Of a DNA stretch of 64,000 bases, positions 21,073 through 30,126 are shown in pieces. The number at the start of each line of letters is the position of its first letter. The first letter of the stretch is position 1. The position numbers were made by a program, and so were the translations under genes. The DNA is from Kocuria sp. TGY1127_2 (GTDB lineage Bacteria > Actinomycetota > Actinomycetes > Actinomycetales > Micrococcaceae), in contig NZ_AP022834.1 of the NCBI RefSeq assembly GCF_013394385.1, positions 2,542,001 through 2,606,000 on the forward strand, read 5' to 3'. The notes under the pieces are model-generated. The model saw only the letters and a program-made list of their open reading frames with translations, was not told where the DNA came from and searched no databases.

Positions 21073-24000
21073 GTGTTCTTCGTCGATGCCCCGGGCCAAA
21101 CCCCCGGGAGCTCTCATCGTTCCTTGGTCTACTCTGCTTCGGATTTGGTCCGTGCCGCGGAATGTCCGTGGGCAACAGTACACATCTTGGAGGAAAAGCT
21201 AGGCCGCCTGCCCCGCTTCCGTGCCCCAGAGGACGCGATGCTCGAGCGCACCTCCAGATTGGGAGATCAGCACGAGGCCGCTGTGCTGCAAGACATGATC
21301 GCTCAATGCGGGCGTTTCGATCGGAGCACCGGCCGCGGGGTCTATGAGGTCGAGCCGGCCGGAACCCTGGACCGCGGGGCCCTTCTTCGAAAGCACCAAG
21401 AATCCATTGCAGCTCTGCGCGTGGGCGCTGACGTCGTTTTTCAGGCATCTTTCTTCGACGGCCGATTCCACGGTCGTTCGGATTTTCTCGTCCGTGAGGC
21501 CGACGGCAGATACGCCGTCTTCGACACCAAACTGGCTCGTCACGCCAAGGTCACCGCATTACTGCAGCTTGCCGCCTATGCGGACCAACTGGCGCAAGCG
21601 GGGATCCCGGTCTCGGATACGGTCACGTTGATACTCGGCAATCGGGAACGGGCGTCATTTAGTGTCGGGGAGTTCATGGCGGTTTACCAAGAGCGCAGGG
21701 ACCGCTTCGAGTCACTGACTCAGGATCGCATGAATCCATCAGCCGCTCCGCTCGACTGGTGGGACGAGGCCCTGCCCCGTTGCGGCGCGTGTCCCCACTG
21801 CCTTGCCGAAATCGAGAAACACCAGGACGTCCTGAAGGTTGCGGGGATGTCCATGACCCAGCGCAAAAAACTACGCCAACGCTATGACGTACGCACCATG
21901 ATGGACTTGGCGGGTCTGGGCGGCCGAGACCTTCCCGCTCCTGTTCGCTCCGCTCGGGATCAAGCGGCGATGCAATGTGGACTGTCCGTCCCGGACAAGA
22001 CCGTGACTTATACGGATGCGGAAGGAGTCCAGCAGAGTGTTTCCTATCTGGTCACTGATTCCGCGCCCCTGACAAGGATCCCGGCCGCCAACCCCGGGGA
22101 CATATTCTTCGATTTCGAGGGCGACCCCATGTGGCAGGATCCTGATGATTCTTCATGGGGCATCGAGTATCTTTTCGGCCTTATCGAGACACCGCTCGAC
22201 TCTGCTGAAGAACCCGCGTTCGTGCCGTTCTGGGCGCACTCCCGGGAAGAAGAGAAGCAGGCTCTTCTCGATTTTCTGCAGTACGTCAGTGAACGTCGGC
22301 AGCGTTATCCCGGTATGAAGATCTACCACTATGCCAATTACGAGAAACGTGCACTGCGAGACCTCGCGGCCCGGCACGGCGTCGGGGAGGAAGAAGTCGA
22401 CGACCTCCTTCGCGAAGAGGTCCTTGTGGATCTCTACGAGTCCGTCCGCGCGAGTTTGCGCATTTCGCAGGGCTCGTATTCGATCAAGAAATTGGAACCG
22501 CTCTACATGGGCGATCAGCTCCGCATGGGGGATGTCACCAACGCCGCGGCCTCGGTCGTGGCCTACGCCGATTATTGCTTGGCTCGCGATACGGGTGAGA
22601 ACGAGCATGCGAATTCCGTTCTGAGTTCGATCAGCGACTACAACCGATACGATTGCCTGTCGACTCTCAAGCTCCGCAACTGGTTGCTCTCTCTCGTCTC
22701 TCGTTCCGCGACCGAAGAAGTGAGCCGGCCGCCCCAATTGCCCGGGACTCAGGTCGAATCGGAAACGATCGAGTCCGCGCGCGAGACACCCGTCGAATTG
22801 TCGCTGAACCACTTCGTGGAGACAGCCACGCCCGAGTCCACCGCGCTCTCCCCGGGAGAGCTGAGGGACACGGTCCGGGCGGTCGCTATGGTCTCCAGCG
22901 CTACCGGTTATCACCGACGCGAACGGAAACAATTCTGGTGGGCTCACTTCGACCGACTCACGGCTCCCGTTTCGGACTGGGAATCGCAGCGAGACGTCGT
23001 GGTCTTCGAGCGGATGAGTGTGGAAGAGGATTGGCACAAGGCTTCACCTCGGTCGAAGGTCGAAAAGCGCGTCCTCGCCGGAACGGCCCGCCTCGCGGAG
23101 GGTTCCGGACTGAAGCCCGGAGACTCAGGGCTCTTCGCTATGTACGAAGCTCCGCTACCACCGTACTTGGAAAACAAGGCGCTCGAAGCCCAGCAACGTA
23201 TCGAGGCTCGGTCCGGAGGGCAACAACCGGTCGTTTCGCGCGCCAGCGATGCTCGGCTGACCGTAGAATCCCTGGAGCCCGCTTCGTCCCCTGGACTGGT
23301 CCGCATCCGGATGATCGAATCCCGTCCTCAAGGCACGGAGCCCTTCGACCAGATTCCAATGGCGTCGACCCCCTCGGCGCCCATTCGCACTGCGGCCCAG
23401 GAAGATTCGCTCGCGGCTCTCGCGGAGGAAGTCGACGCGGCCCTCCCCCAGTTACCTCGGGCAGCGGGATTGGACATCCTGGCCCGCAGGCGGCCACGGC
23501 TCGTCGGCGGGGCAGCCCTTCCACGAGCAAACGACCCGGGCTGGGGAGACGGGAAGATCCCCATGGCAGATGCGATCCACGCGGCGGTCTCGCGGCTGGA
23601 CGACTCCTACATTGCTGTTCAGGGCCCGCCCGGAACCGGGAAATCGTACGTGGGATCTCATGTGATCGGACGTCTGGTGACCGAGGGGTGGACCATCGGG
23701 GTAGTCGCCCAATCGCACGCCGTCATCGAAAATCTACTGCGTGGCTGCATCACCAACGGAGGCGTCCCCGCGGCGGCCATCGCCAAAGCCAAGAAAGCAC
23801 GCCCACAAGGAGATGCGATTTCTCCTCAAGTTCCTTGGCAGGAAATCTCGCCCAAGGAGATTTCCTCATTCTTGGCGGAAGCAATGCCTCCCGACTCGGG
23901 GCCAGGCGAGGGGCGAGTGTACGGCGGCACGGCCTGGGACTTCGCGAACCAAGACCGTTTTGCCCCGGGGAGCCTGGACCTTCTCGTCATCGACGAGGCC

Positions 24001-24864
24001 GGGCAGTACTCCCTGGCCAATATGCTGGCCGTCTCTCGGGCCGCGCGCAACATGCTTCTGCTGGGCGATCCTCAGCAATTGCCTCAAGTCACCCAGGGAA
24101 GTCATCCGTATCCTGTCGACGAATCAGCTTTGGGTTGGCTCTCCGCGGGCGAGCGCACCCTGCCACCCGAATTCGGGTACTTTCTCGACTCGTCATGGCG
24201 AATGCATCCACAACTGTGCGGACCGGTCTCCAAGCTGTCATACCAAGGCAAGCTTCGGTCCGCACATGCTGCGGCTCGGCGGGTGCTGACAGATACCCGC
24301 CCAGGCGTGTATCGTCTCGACGTTCCACACGTAGGGAATGCGACGTCCTCTCCGGAGGAAGCTCACCAGGTCGTGGAGCTCGCGAGACAATTCATCGGAA
24401 GGAGCTGGAGTGATGCGCCGGACCAAGCGCTCAGGCCGTTGGAACCTGAGGATGTCCTCGTCGTGGCTGCCTACAACGCCCAAGTGGAAGTCATTCGTGA
24501 CGCCCTGGAAAAAGCGGGGCTTTCGCATCCGGATGAAACGGGGGTCCGGGTGGGCACCGTCGATCGGTTTCAAGGCCAGGAAGCGCCGATAGTCATTATT
24601 TCAATGGCGGCTTCTTCTGCAGACGAAGTGCCTCGGGGGATGGATTTTCTCTTGTCACCCAACCGACTCAACGTAGCCGTTTCCCGTGGACAATGGGCGG
24701 CGGTGATCGTCAGCTCCCCCAGCCTCACAGATTATTGGCCGACCAACCCGGAATCGCTGTCGATTCTCGGCGGTTTCACGGCCCTTCGTCGGGACGCCGC
24801 ACGATGGAACGAACTTCCGCTCTCAGGGAGCACGCGGGACAAAGAAGGGATGATCCATGAATAA
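21073..24864 (+). CDS. TM0106-family RecB-like nuclease fused to RNase H-like domain and SF1 helicase
   Basis: A 1263-residue multidomain protein. Residues about 1-245 form a RecB/PD-(D/E)XK nuclease: GRSDF (Asp137), FDTK (Asp151, Lys153) and QLAAY (Gln165, Tyr169). Cys31 plus CGACPHC (Cys237, 240, 243) could ligate an Fe-S cluster as in AddB/Cas4 nucleases. Residues about 335-570 resemble a 3'-5' exonuclease/RNase H fold (FFDFEGDP, YHYANYEK, DYNRYD). The last ~440 residues are a UPF1/DNA2-like SF1 helicase with Walker A GPPGTGKS (Lys857), Walker B DEAGQ (974-976), GDPQQLPQ and NRLNVAVSR. GTG 21073 has AGGAGG five bases upstream; GTG 21067 is also possible. Its cellular role (repair, RNA processing or defence) is not established. 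Confidence 0.85.
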   Translation: MFFVDAPGQTPGSSHRSLVYSASDLVRAAECPWATVHILEEKLGRLPRFRAPEDAMLERTSRLGDQHEAAVLQDMIAQCGRFDRSTGRGVYEVEPAGTLDRGALLRKHQESIAALRVGADVVFQASFFDGRFHGRSDFLVREADGRYAVFDTKLARHAKVTALLQLAAYADQLAQAGIPVSDTVTLILGNRERASFSVGEFMAVYQERRDRFESLTQDRMNPSAAPLDWWDEALPRCGACPHCLAEIEKHQDVLKVAGMSMTQRKKLRQRYDVRTMMDLAGLGGRDLPAPVRSARDQAAMQCGLSVPDKTVTYTDAEGVQQSVSYLVTDSAPLTRIPAANPGDIFFDFEGDPMWQDPDDSSWGIEYLFGLIETPLDSAEEPAFVPFWAHSREEEKQALLDFLQYVSERRQRYPGMKIYHYANYEKRALRDLAARHGVGEEEVDDLLREEVLVDLYESVRASLRISQGSYSIKKLEPLYMGDQLRMGDVTNAAASVVAYADYCLARDTGENEHANSVLSSISDYNRYDCLSTLKLRNWLLSLVSRSATEEVSRPPQLPGTQVESETIESARETPVELSLNHFVETATPESTALSPGELRDTVRAVAMVSSATGYHRRERKQFWWAHFDRLTAPVSDWESQRDVVVFERMSVEEDWHKASPRSKVEKRVLAGTARLAEGSGLKPGDSGLFAMYEAPLPPYLENKALEAQQRIEARSGGQQPVVSRASDARLTVESLEPASSPGLVRIRMIESRPQGTEPFDQIPMASTPSAPIRTAAQEDSLAALAEEVDAALPQLPRAAGLDILARRRPRLVGGAALPRANDPGWGDGKIPMADAIHAAVSRLDDSYIAVQGPPGTGKSYVGSHVIGRLVTEGWTIGVVAQSHAVIENLLRGCITNGGVPAAAIAKAKKARPQGDAISPQVPWQEISPKEISSFLAEAMPPDSGPGEGRVYGGTAWDFANQDRFAPGSLDLLVIDEAGQYSLANMLAVSRAARNMLLLGDPQQLPQVTQGSHPYPVDESALGWLSAGERTLPPEFGYFLDSSWRMHPQLCGPVSKLSYQGKLRSAHAAARRVLTDTRPGVYRLDVPHVGNATSSPEEAHQVVELARQFIGRSWSDAPDQALRPLEPEDVLVVAAYNAQVEVIRDALEKAGLSHPDETGVRVGTVDRFQGQEAPIVIISMAASSADEVPRGMDFLLSPNRLNVAVSRGQWAAVIVSSPSLTDYWPTNPESLSILGGFTALRRDAARWNELPLSGSTRDKEGMIHE

Positions 24865-24901
24865 TAATCTAGAACCCCACGGACACAACCAGGAGGAAGG
24901 G

Positions 24902-25588
24902 ATGATAAACATCAACCCGAGTTTTAAAGCCCGGACTCCCTACATCTTCCATTTCGACGAGCAAACGGTCGTCTTGGGGGATCCCGAGTACCTGAAACAG
25001 GTTGAGACGTTCCTTCTCACGGCGGATCTGGCGACACGCACCACCTACTGGGACACGGGAGAGGAAGATCCCCTCGACTTCGACCCGGATCCCGAGCCCG
25101 AAGACATGAACAGCGTCGGCATTGAAGGCGACGAGCGGGTCTTCTGGAATGCCATCGAATCGGCGATTTTCCAACAGACCGAATGGCCCGAGGGCGAGGA
25201 GGCCGTTGTGTACGCACCTCACGTGCCCGAATGGTTGTCCCGTGCCCAGTCGTGGTACTTCGATCCCGTATGCCCCCCGCTGGGCCCGGGAGGACCTGGC
25301 GGTTGGGTTCGACGTCGTTCCGTAGACGGCCGCGGTTATCCGGTGGGCCTGTTCCAACTCACCGAAGCAGATTCCTTCTGGGTGTTCGCGGCCGAAGACG
25401 ACCTCTCCGACATCATGGAACTCTGCCGTTCCCTTGCCCGCTTCCGGATTGGTTTCGACCAGGTCACGCCGTACATCGGGCCGGATGACTCGGTCGGCTC
25501 CCTGGCCCTGCCCATAGAATGCCGAGATGCTCTCCAGGAAGAGCTCATGATCAGGGGCGTGGACGTCGAATCGATGTTCTGGGAATAA
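24902..25588 (+). CDS. Hypothetical protein downstream of the nuclease-helicase
   Basis: I do not recognise this 228-residue protein. It is acidic, with an Asp/Glu/Pro-rich stretch (about residues 50-70, DPLDFDPDPEPED), several tryptophans and no obvious signal peptide or membrane segment. An ATG at 24857 overlaps the helicase stop, but the ATG at 24902 has AGGAGG five bases upstream and is the better start. It is apparently co-transcribed with the nuclease-helicase. Its last 38 bp overlap the 3' end of nagA on the other strand. A function linked to the nuclease-helicase is only a guilt-by-association inference. Confidence 0.75.
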   Translation: MININPSFKARTPYIFHFDEQTVVLGDPEYLKQVETFLLTADLATRTTYWDTGEEDPLDFDPDPEPEDMNSVGIEGDERVFWNAIESAIFQQTEWPEGEEAVVYAPHVPEWLSRAQSWYFDPVCPPLGPGGPGGWVRRRSVDGRGYPVGLFQLTEADSFWVFAAEDDLSDIMELCRSLARFRIGFDQVTPYIGPDDSVGSLALPIECRDALQEELMIRGVDVESMFWE

Positions 25589-26771
25589 CCCCCGGAACTG
25601 GGTTCAGTTTCGAATCCAGAAGCTGAACCGAAAGGCCCTGACCCCACGGCGGCAATCCCAGAGCTCTAGCCGGCCGGGTCGAGGCCGCGATTAGTGCTTC
25701 GTTGATACTGACCCCAGCGGAAACAACCGTGCGCACGGCCTGGTCCATGGTCAGGGTCGAGCCAGCGATCGCCCCTTGGCTACCGTCTTGAGTTGCCAGG
25801 CGGGCGATCCCGGCCTCAACATGCACATCCAATGAGCCCAACCGATACTCCCCGTCGGACTGGCCTGTCGCGGACATGGCATCCGTAATGAGCAAGACCC
25901 TTTCGGGCAGAGACCGGAACAGCATGGCGATCACCTCGGGGGCCACGTGAACACCGTCGGCAATCACTTCTGCGTAAACGTGTGGCGATTCCATGGCAGC
26001 CATCACTGGACCCGGGCGCCGGTGATGGATGCCGTTCATGGCGTTGAACGCGTGCGTCAGAATCGACGCCCCGGCGTCGAATGCTCGACGGGCTGTCGCA
26101 TAGTCAGCATTCGTGTGCCCCACCGCCACTCGCACTCCTTGATCCACAAGGTACCGAGTAACGGCCAGATCCTCGTCGTATTCGGGGGCCAGCGTCACCT
26201 GACGGAGGTATCCCCCGGCCGCCTCGACCAGCCGCTTCGCTTCGTCGAGGGACGCGCCATGAAGGAAATCCTCACGGTGAGCACCTTTGTGCGTCGGGGA
26301 TAGCCATGGGCCCTCGGCGTGAATCCCTTCCAGCCTCACACCCTCCGGAACGCCATCACCCGACTCGATTACCGTGGCGATTCTCCGACACGATGCCTCG
26401 AGTTCTTTCAGCGGATTGGCAACCAGGGATGCCACGGCCCTTCCCGTACCGTGCTCCCGATGCACCTTCAACGATGCCGGGAGACTCTCGACCTCCTCGT
26501 ACGCGTACCCTCCAGCCCCGTGCGAATGAATATCGGTAAAGGGTGCCGTGAGGTACAAGCCCGTCGCATCCACACGGGTAGCAACCGCATCGATCTCGGG
26601 CAGACCGCGAAAAGAATCGCCGAGACCGCCACGGACGGGTTGACCGTCCTCGTCGACCACGATCCAGACCGTTCCGGAGTCACCACGCAGGGCCGCTCGG
26701 GGCAGATGAGATAGGACCGGGAGATCCCGCAAAACTTGGGTCGGGTGCGCGGAATGGATCAGCAGAGTCAT
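25551..26771 (-). CDS. nagA: N-acetylglucosamine-6-phosphate deacetylase
   Basis: A 406-residue NagA. Motifs in order: DIHSHGAGG (amidohydrolase entry), HAEGPWLSPTHKGAH (metal and substrate loop), VAVGHTNA and ILTHAFNAM (metal histidines), ADGVHV, and the catalytic aspartate in LITDAMSATG. It deacetylates GlcNAc-6-P to GlcN-6-P, the common product of the sialic acid, MurNAc and GlcNAc routes in this window. ATG 26771 lies just after the regulator stop, with AAGGA upstream; a TTG at 26780 overlaps that sequence. It forms an operon with the preceding GntR gene and overlaps the convergent unknown gene. Confidence 0.95.
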   Translation of the reverse strand: MTLLIHSAHPTQVLRDLPVLSHLPRAALRGDSGTVWIVVDEDGQPVRGGLGDSFRGLPEIDAVATRVDATGLYLTAPFTDIHSHGAGGYAYEEVESLPASLKVHREHGTGRAVASLVANPLKELEASCRRIATVIESGDGVPEGVRLEGIHAEGPWLSPTHKGAHREDFLHGASLDEAKRLVEAAGGYLRQVTLAPEYDEDLAVTRYLVDQGVRVAVGHTNADYATARRAFDAGASILTHAFNAMNGIHHRRPGPVMAAMESPHVYAEVIADGVHVAPEVIAMLFRSLPERVLLITDAMSATGQSDGEYRLGSLDVHVEAGIARLATQDGSQGAIAGSTLTMDQAVRTVVSAGVSINEALIAASTRPARALGLPPWGQGLSVQLLDSKLNPVPGVIPRTSIRRPRP

Positions 26772-26776
26772 CAAAC

Positions 26777-27505
26777 TCAATCCTTCGGTGTGCGGACAAC
26801 AGTGAGGTCGAAGCCGTACCGGTCCGCGCGATAGGTGGTCTCCGTGGTTTCGACGGGGGTTCCCGCCGCGTCGAAGGCGATACGCTCCACACGCAATGCC
26901 GCCGCGCCGACAGGCTGGGACAGAAGATTCGCTTCCTCCAGGCTGAGGTTAACCGCCCGAATCGCTTGCCGTGCAGATTCCGCCCGGTGACCCTCTCGCG
27001 CCAATTGCCGGTCGAGCGAGCCGTTGGGATCGGGCAAATGGCCCCCCAGCACGGCCAACGGAATGAAAGATAGCTCAATGGCCATGGGCGCACCATCGGC
27101 GAGGCGCAAACGGTACACGCGCCCAACGTCCTCGCCCTCCGAAATCCTGAGTTTCACGGCGAGGTCGGCGTCGGCTCGGACGACATCGTTGCCCAAAGGC
27201 TCGCTGGTCGGCCGATGACCTCGTTCCGCCATATCCTGCGAGAAAGAAGTCAGCCGCAGGTCCTTGCGAATCAGACTGGGGTCCGCAACATAGGTTCCCG
27301 ACCCACGAACCGCATAGACGGCACCGGAAGCGACGAGATGACCTATGGCCCGGCGCACGGTCGCCCGGCTCACATCATAGCGTTCCTGCAAGTCCCTCTC
27401 GGTAGGAAGAGCCTGATGAGGCTCCAGCGCAGAAATGACCTCGGTTTCCAAGTCCGCAGCCAACGAGACGTACTTGGGCTTTGCCCGGACATCATGAGGA
27501 GTCAT
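26777..27505 (-). CDS. GntR/UTRA family regulator of nag genes
   Basis: A 242-residue HutC-type regulator: winged helix with LPTERDLQERYDVSRATVRRAI, then a UTRA domain beginning LRLTSFSQDMAERG and ending ETTYRADRYGF. It is followed six bases later by nagA and is divergent from nagB. Two TTGGT/ACCAA palindromes lie in the nagR-nagB intergenic region and are the obvious binding sites, so it probably represses both directions until an amino-sugar phosphate is bound. It differs from the other UTRA regulator at 20255-21001, so the genome has at least two paralogues for amino sugars. Confidence 0.93.
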   Translation of the reverse strand: MTPHDVRAKPKYVSLAADLETEVISALEPHQALPTERDLQERYDVSRATVRRAIGHLVASGAVYAVRGSGTYVADPSLIRKDLRLTSFSQDMAERGHRPTSEPLGNDVVRADADLAVKLRISEGEDVGRVYRLRLADGAPMAIELSFIPLAVLGGHLPDPNGSLDRQLAREGHRAESARQAIRAVNLSLEEANLLSQPVGAAALRVERIAFDAAGTPVETTETTYRADRYGFDLTVVRTPKD

Positions 27506-27531
27506 CGCCGAATATCACCCACCGAAAATAT

Positions 27532-27547
27532 ATTGGTACGAACCAAA
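27532..27547. promoter_or_regulatory. Operator 1, GntR/UTRA-type palindrome
   Basis: ATTGGTACGAACCAAA contains TTGGT-N4-ACCAA symmetry and is a near copy of the perfect site at 27574-27589. Its centre is 42 bp from that of the second site, four helical turns, so both would lie on the same DNA face. It is closest to the divergent regulator/nagA start. Confidence 0.7.
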
Positions 27548-27573
27548 CATACACTTTTTCGTGACATTTGATA

Positions 27574-27589
27574 ATTGGTACGTACCAAT
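27574..27589. promoter_or_regulatory. Operator 2, perfect GntR/UTRA-type palindrome
   Basis: ATTGGTACGTACCAAT is a perfect 16-bp palindrome 28 bp before the nagB start. HutC-type GntR regulators of amino-sugar genes bind sites of this TGGT-ACCA architecture, so this is the likely control point for nagB. Confidence 0.75.
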
Positions 27590-27616
27590 AGGTGCTCAGG
27601 GGAGTAGGCTGAAGTC

Positions 27617-28453
27617 ATGGAGATCATCGTTACCCCGAACCCGGAAGCCGTGGGCGAGTACGCCGCCCGACGCATTGCCGCACTCATCGAGAATAAGCCG
27701 GACGCCGTTCTGGGCGTCGCAACCGGCTCGAGTCCGGTGCCTACTTATCAGGCTTTGGAACGGAAGGTCCGGACCGGTCTCGACATGTCGCAGGTCAGCG
27801 CTTTCGCCCTCGATGAGTATGTGGGGTTGGACGAAGGGCACCCGCAAAGCTATGCCGAGGTCGTGCGGAGGGACGTGACCGAGCGACTCGAGCTCGACCC
27901 GAACCTCGTGCATGTCCCCAGCGGACACGCGCACGACATCCTGGCGGCTTGCGAGGACTACGAGGCCCAGATTCGTGAAGCCGGCGGAGTGGACATCCAG
28001 ATCCTCGGCATTGGAGCCAACGGACACATCGGATTCAATGAGCCAAGCTCTTCCTTGTCGGGACGGACGCGGGTCAAGACGCTGACTCCCAAGACGCGCA
28101 AAGACAACGCACGGTTCTTCGACAATGATCTCTCTCAGGTGCCCACTCATTGCATCACCCAGGGGATCGGTACCATCCTGGATTCCCGCGTTGCCCTGCT
28201 CGTCGCGACGGGCGAGGGCAAGGCCGATGCGGTCGCCGCAATGGCTGAGGGCCCTATGGGAGCGTTCTGCCCCGCCTCGGCGCTTCAATTGCACCGCAGG
28301 GCGGTCGTCGTCGTGGACGAAGCCGCCGCCTCCGGCTTGAAAAATCGCGAGTACTACGACTTCGTCCGGGACCACCGGCCCGATTGGCAGGTCGAGCCTC
28401 AAGGTCGTGATGAGCGCACCGTCACCTCAGCGCATCGACGAACCACGACGTAA
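27617..28453 (+). CDS. nagB: Glucosamine-6-phosphate deaminase
   Basis: A 278-residue NagB with LGVATGSSP (phosphate loop), FALDEYVGL (catalytic Asp, Glu), and GIGANGHIGFNEP (His and Glu of the active site). It converts GlcN-6-P to fructose-6-P and ammonia, closing the amino-sugar pathway. It is transcribed alone on the plus strand from the divergent nag control region with two palindromic operators. Its last 32 bp overlap the 3' end of convergent nanE. The C-terminal tail after the conserved core is about 15 residues longer than in typical 260-residue forms, which creates that overlap. Confidence 0.95.
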   Translation: MEIIVTPNPEAVGEYAARRIAALIENKPDAVLGVATGSSPVPTYQALERKVRTGLDMSQVSAFALDEYVGLDEGHPQSYAEVVRRDVTERLELDPNLVHVPSGHAHDILAACEDYEAQIREAGGVDIQILGIGANGHIGFNEPSSSLSGRTRVKTLTPKTRKDNARFFDNDLSQVPTHCITQGIGTILDSRVALLVATGEGKADAVAAMAEGPMGAFCPASALQLHRRAVVVVDEAAASGLKNREYYDFVRDHRPDWQVEPQGRDERTVTSAHRRTTT

Positions 28454-29105
28454 TGCTGGCCGGGTGGGTGATCGCGGTGCCCACGACCACGGAATCCGCC
28501 CCTGCGCCGAGGGCCGCGGCCGCCTGGGCCGGGGAATGGATGCGGCCTTCGGCAATGAGCATCTTCCCAGTCTGTGCTTCTGCGATCGAGGAAATGAGCT
28601 CCAGGTCCGGTCCGTCAGTTTTGGCTCGTTCCCCGGTATAACCGGCCAGGGTTGTCCCCACGATGTCGGCCCCTGCATCGACCGCGGCGAGGGCGTCATC
28701 GAGGGAGCCGCAATCGGCCATGACTTTGGCCGCCGACTGCTCGTGCAAGGCGGCAATCGTCTCGTGCAGACTCCGCCCGTCAGGCCGGTTCCTGCGTGTT
28801 CCGTCGATGGCGACGATATGCGCACCCGCTTGGGCGACCGCCAGAGCGTGGTGAAGGGTCGGGGTGATGAAGACGCCTTCGTGCCCGTCCTTGAACAATC
28901 CGATCACCGGCACCTCTACCGCGGATCGGGTGTGCTGGATATCCGCGATTCCCTGGACCCTGATGGCCGCCGCTCCTCCGACGACGGCCGATTGAGCGAC
29001 CTGCGCCATGGTCCGCGGATCCCGCATAGCTTCCCCAGGGTAGGCCTGCGCCGAGACGATCAGACGCCCGCGGAGATTCTGGAGCTGCTCATTCGTGAGA
29101 AGCAT
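28422..29105 (-). CDS. nanE: N-acetylmannosamine-6-phosphate 2-epimerase
   Basis: A 227-residue TIM-barrel NanE: RGRLIVSAQAYPGEAMRD at the start, the IDGTRRNRPDG strand, the KVMADCGS strand with its catalytic lysine region, and ADSVVVGTAIT phosphate-binding loop. It epimerises ManNAc-6-P to GlcNAc-6-P, feeding NagA. I chose ATG 29105 with GAAAGGA upstream; the frame extends to 29189 but that part lies within nanK. It is the last gene of the nan operon, 31 bp after nanK. Confidence 0.95.
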   Translation of the reverse strand: MLLTNEQLQNLRGRLIVSAQAYPGEAMRDPRTMAQVAQSAVVGGAAAIRVQGIADIQHTRSAVEVPVIGLFKDGHEGVFITPTLHHALAVAQAGAHIVAIDGTRRNRPDGRSLHETIAALHEQSAAKVMADCGSLDDALAAVDAGADIVGTTLAGYTGERAKTDGPDLELISSIAEAQTGKMLIAEGRIHSPAQAAAALGAGADSVVVGTAITHPASITSWFVDALR

Positions 29106-29136
29106 GGAGGATTCCTTTCCGCCGCTGAGGCGTTGT

Positions 29137-30126
29137 TCAGGTATTCGGGGAGGCCGGGTTCTCGTCCGACCAGGCCAACGATGCTGCACCCAGCAACGCC
29201 GCCAACCCGCCCGAGGACGCCGCTGCCGGAACGGTCTCGATTCCGGGCAACCTTACGGCTTCAAAGGTCTTGATCATCGGGTCCCACCACAGGGGCCCCG
29301 AGTCGGCAATGCCGCCGGAGAGCACGAGTTCGTCCGGATCGATCATGTTCACGATGCCGCCCAGGAAGGCCCCTGCGATTTCCGCCGAAACGCGGATGAC
29401 CTTCTGAGCTGCCGCGTCGTCCGCCGCGTTCGCGAAGACATCCCGGGCTGTGCGGACGTCACGATCCCCGCCGACGCTGCGATAGGCGTCCGCGAAGGAG
29501 ACCCCGCCACACGCATCCTCGAGGATCATGTGTTCCGGGATTTTGGAACCCGCGGCGAAGATCTCCGCGTCAGGATGGTGCGGCATCGGGATCATTCCCA
29601 CGTGGCCCGCGACGAAATGCCTGCCCACTTGCGGCTTCCCATCGATCAGCATGGCTCCGCCGACTCCCGTGCCGAATGCGACGAGAAACATCGTTCCTCG
29701 CGCCGACATCCCGTTGTTGCGCCGGTACAGGGCCTCACCCAAAGCATGCGCGTGAACATCGTTCACGGGCCGAACAACCTGGATCGGTCGTCCCGGCACG
29801 TCAGCGAGGAGCGCGCTCAGTTCCTTGGACAATGAGGTCCCCGTCCACCCGCGAATATTCGGTGTCGCAGAAACGACTTGGCCGGTATGGGGGTCGATCA
29901 CTCCCGCCGAACCGATGCCCAGGATCGGCCGCACCTCGAGGCCGAGCTCATCGGCTTTCCGCAGCAACGTCTTGGAGACCGACGCCGCCGCGGCCAGAAC
30001 GGCTGGGGGTCCTTCTTGCGCGGGGGTCGGCTCAGCAGTTTGCCCCAGGATCTCCCCGGTCGCTGTAATGAGAGCTCCCGCCGTCTTCGTTCCACCCAGG
30101 TCCAGGGCAACCGCGGCATGGGTCAT
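29137..30126 (-). CDS. nanK: ROK family kinase, N-acetylmannosamine kinase-like
   Basis: A 329-residue ROK-family sugar kinase. LDLGGTKTAGALI is the first phosphate loop, VNDVHAHALGE holds the catalytic aspartate, and FGTGVGGAMLIDG is the second phosphate loop. Position between nanA and nanE indicates ManNAc kinase (ManNAc to ManNAc-6-P). The usual ROK zinc signature CxCGxxGCxE is not present where expected, after GHVGM; only an isolated ACGG occurs. Zinc-less ROK kinases exist, so activity is still plausible. ATG 30126 overlaps the nanA stop (4 bp). Confidence 0.88.
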   Translation of the reverse strand: MTHAAVALDLGGTKTAGALITATGEILGQTAEPTPAQEGPPAVLAAAASVSKTLLRKADELGLEVRPILGIGSAGVIDPHTGQVVSATPNIRGWTGTSLSKELSALLADVPGRPIQVVRPVNDVHAHALGEALYRRNNGMSARGTMFLVAFGTGVGGAMLIDGKPQVGRHFVAGHVGMIPMPHHPDAEIFAAGSKIPEHMILEDACGGVSFADAYRSVGGDRDVRTARDVFANAADDAAAQKVIRVSAEIAGAFLGGIVNMIDPDELVLSGGIADSGPLWWDPMIKTFEAVRLPGIETVPAAASSGGLAALLGAASLAWSDENPASPNT

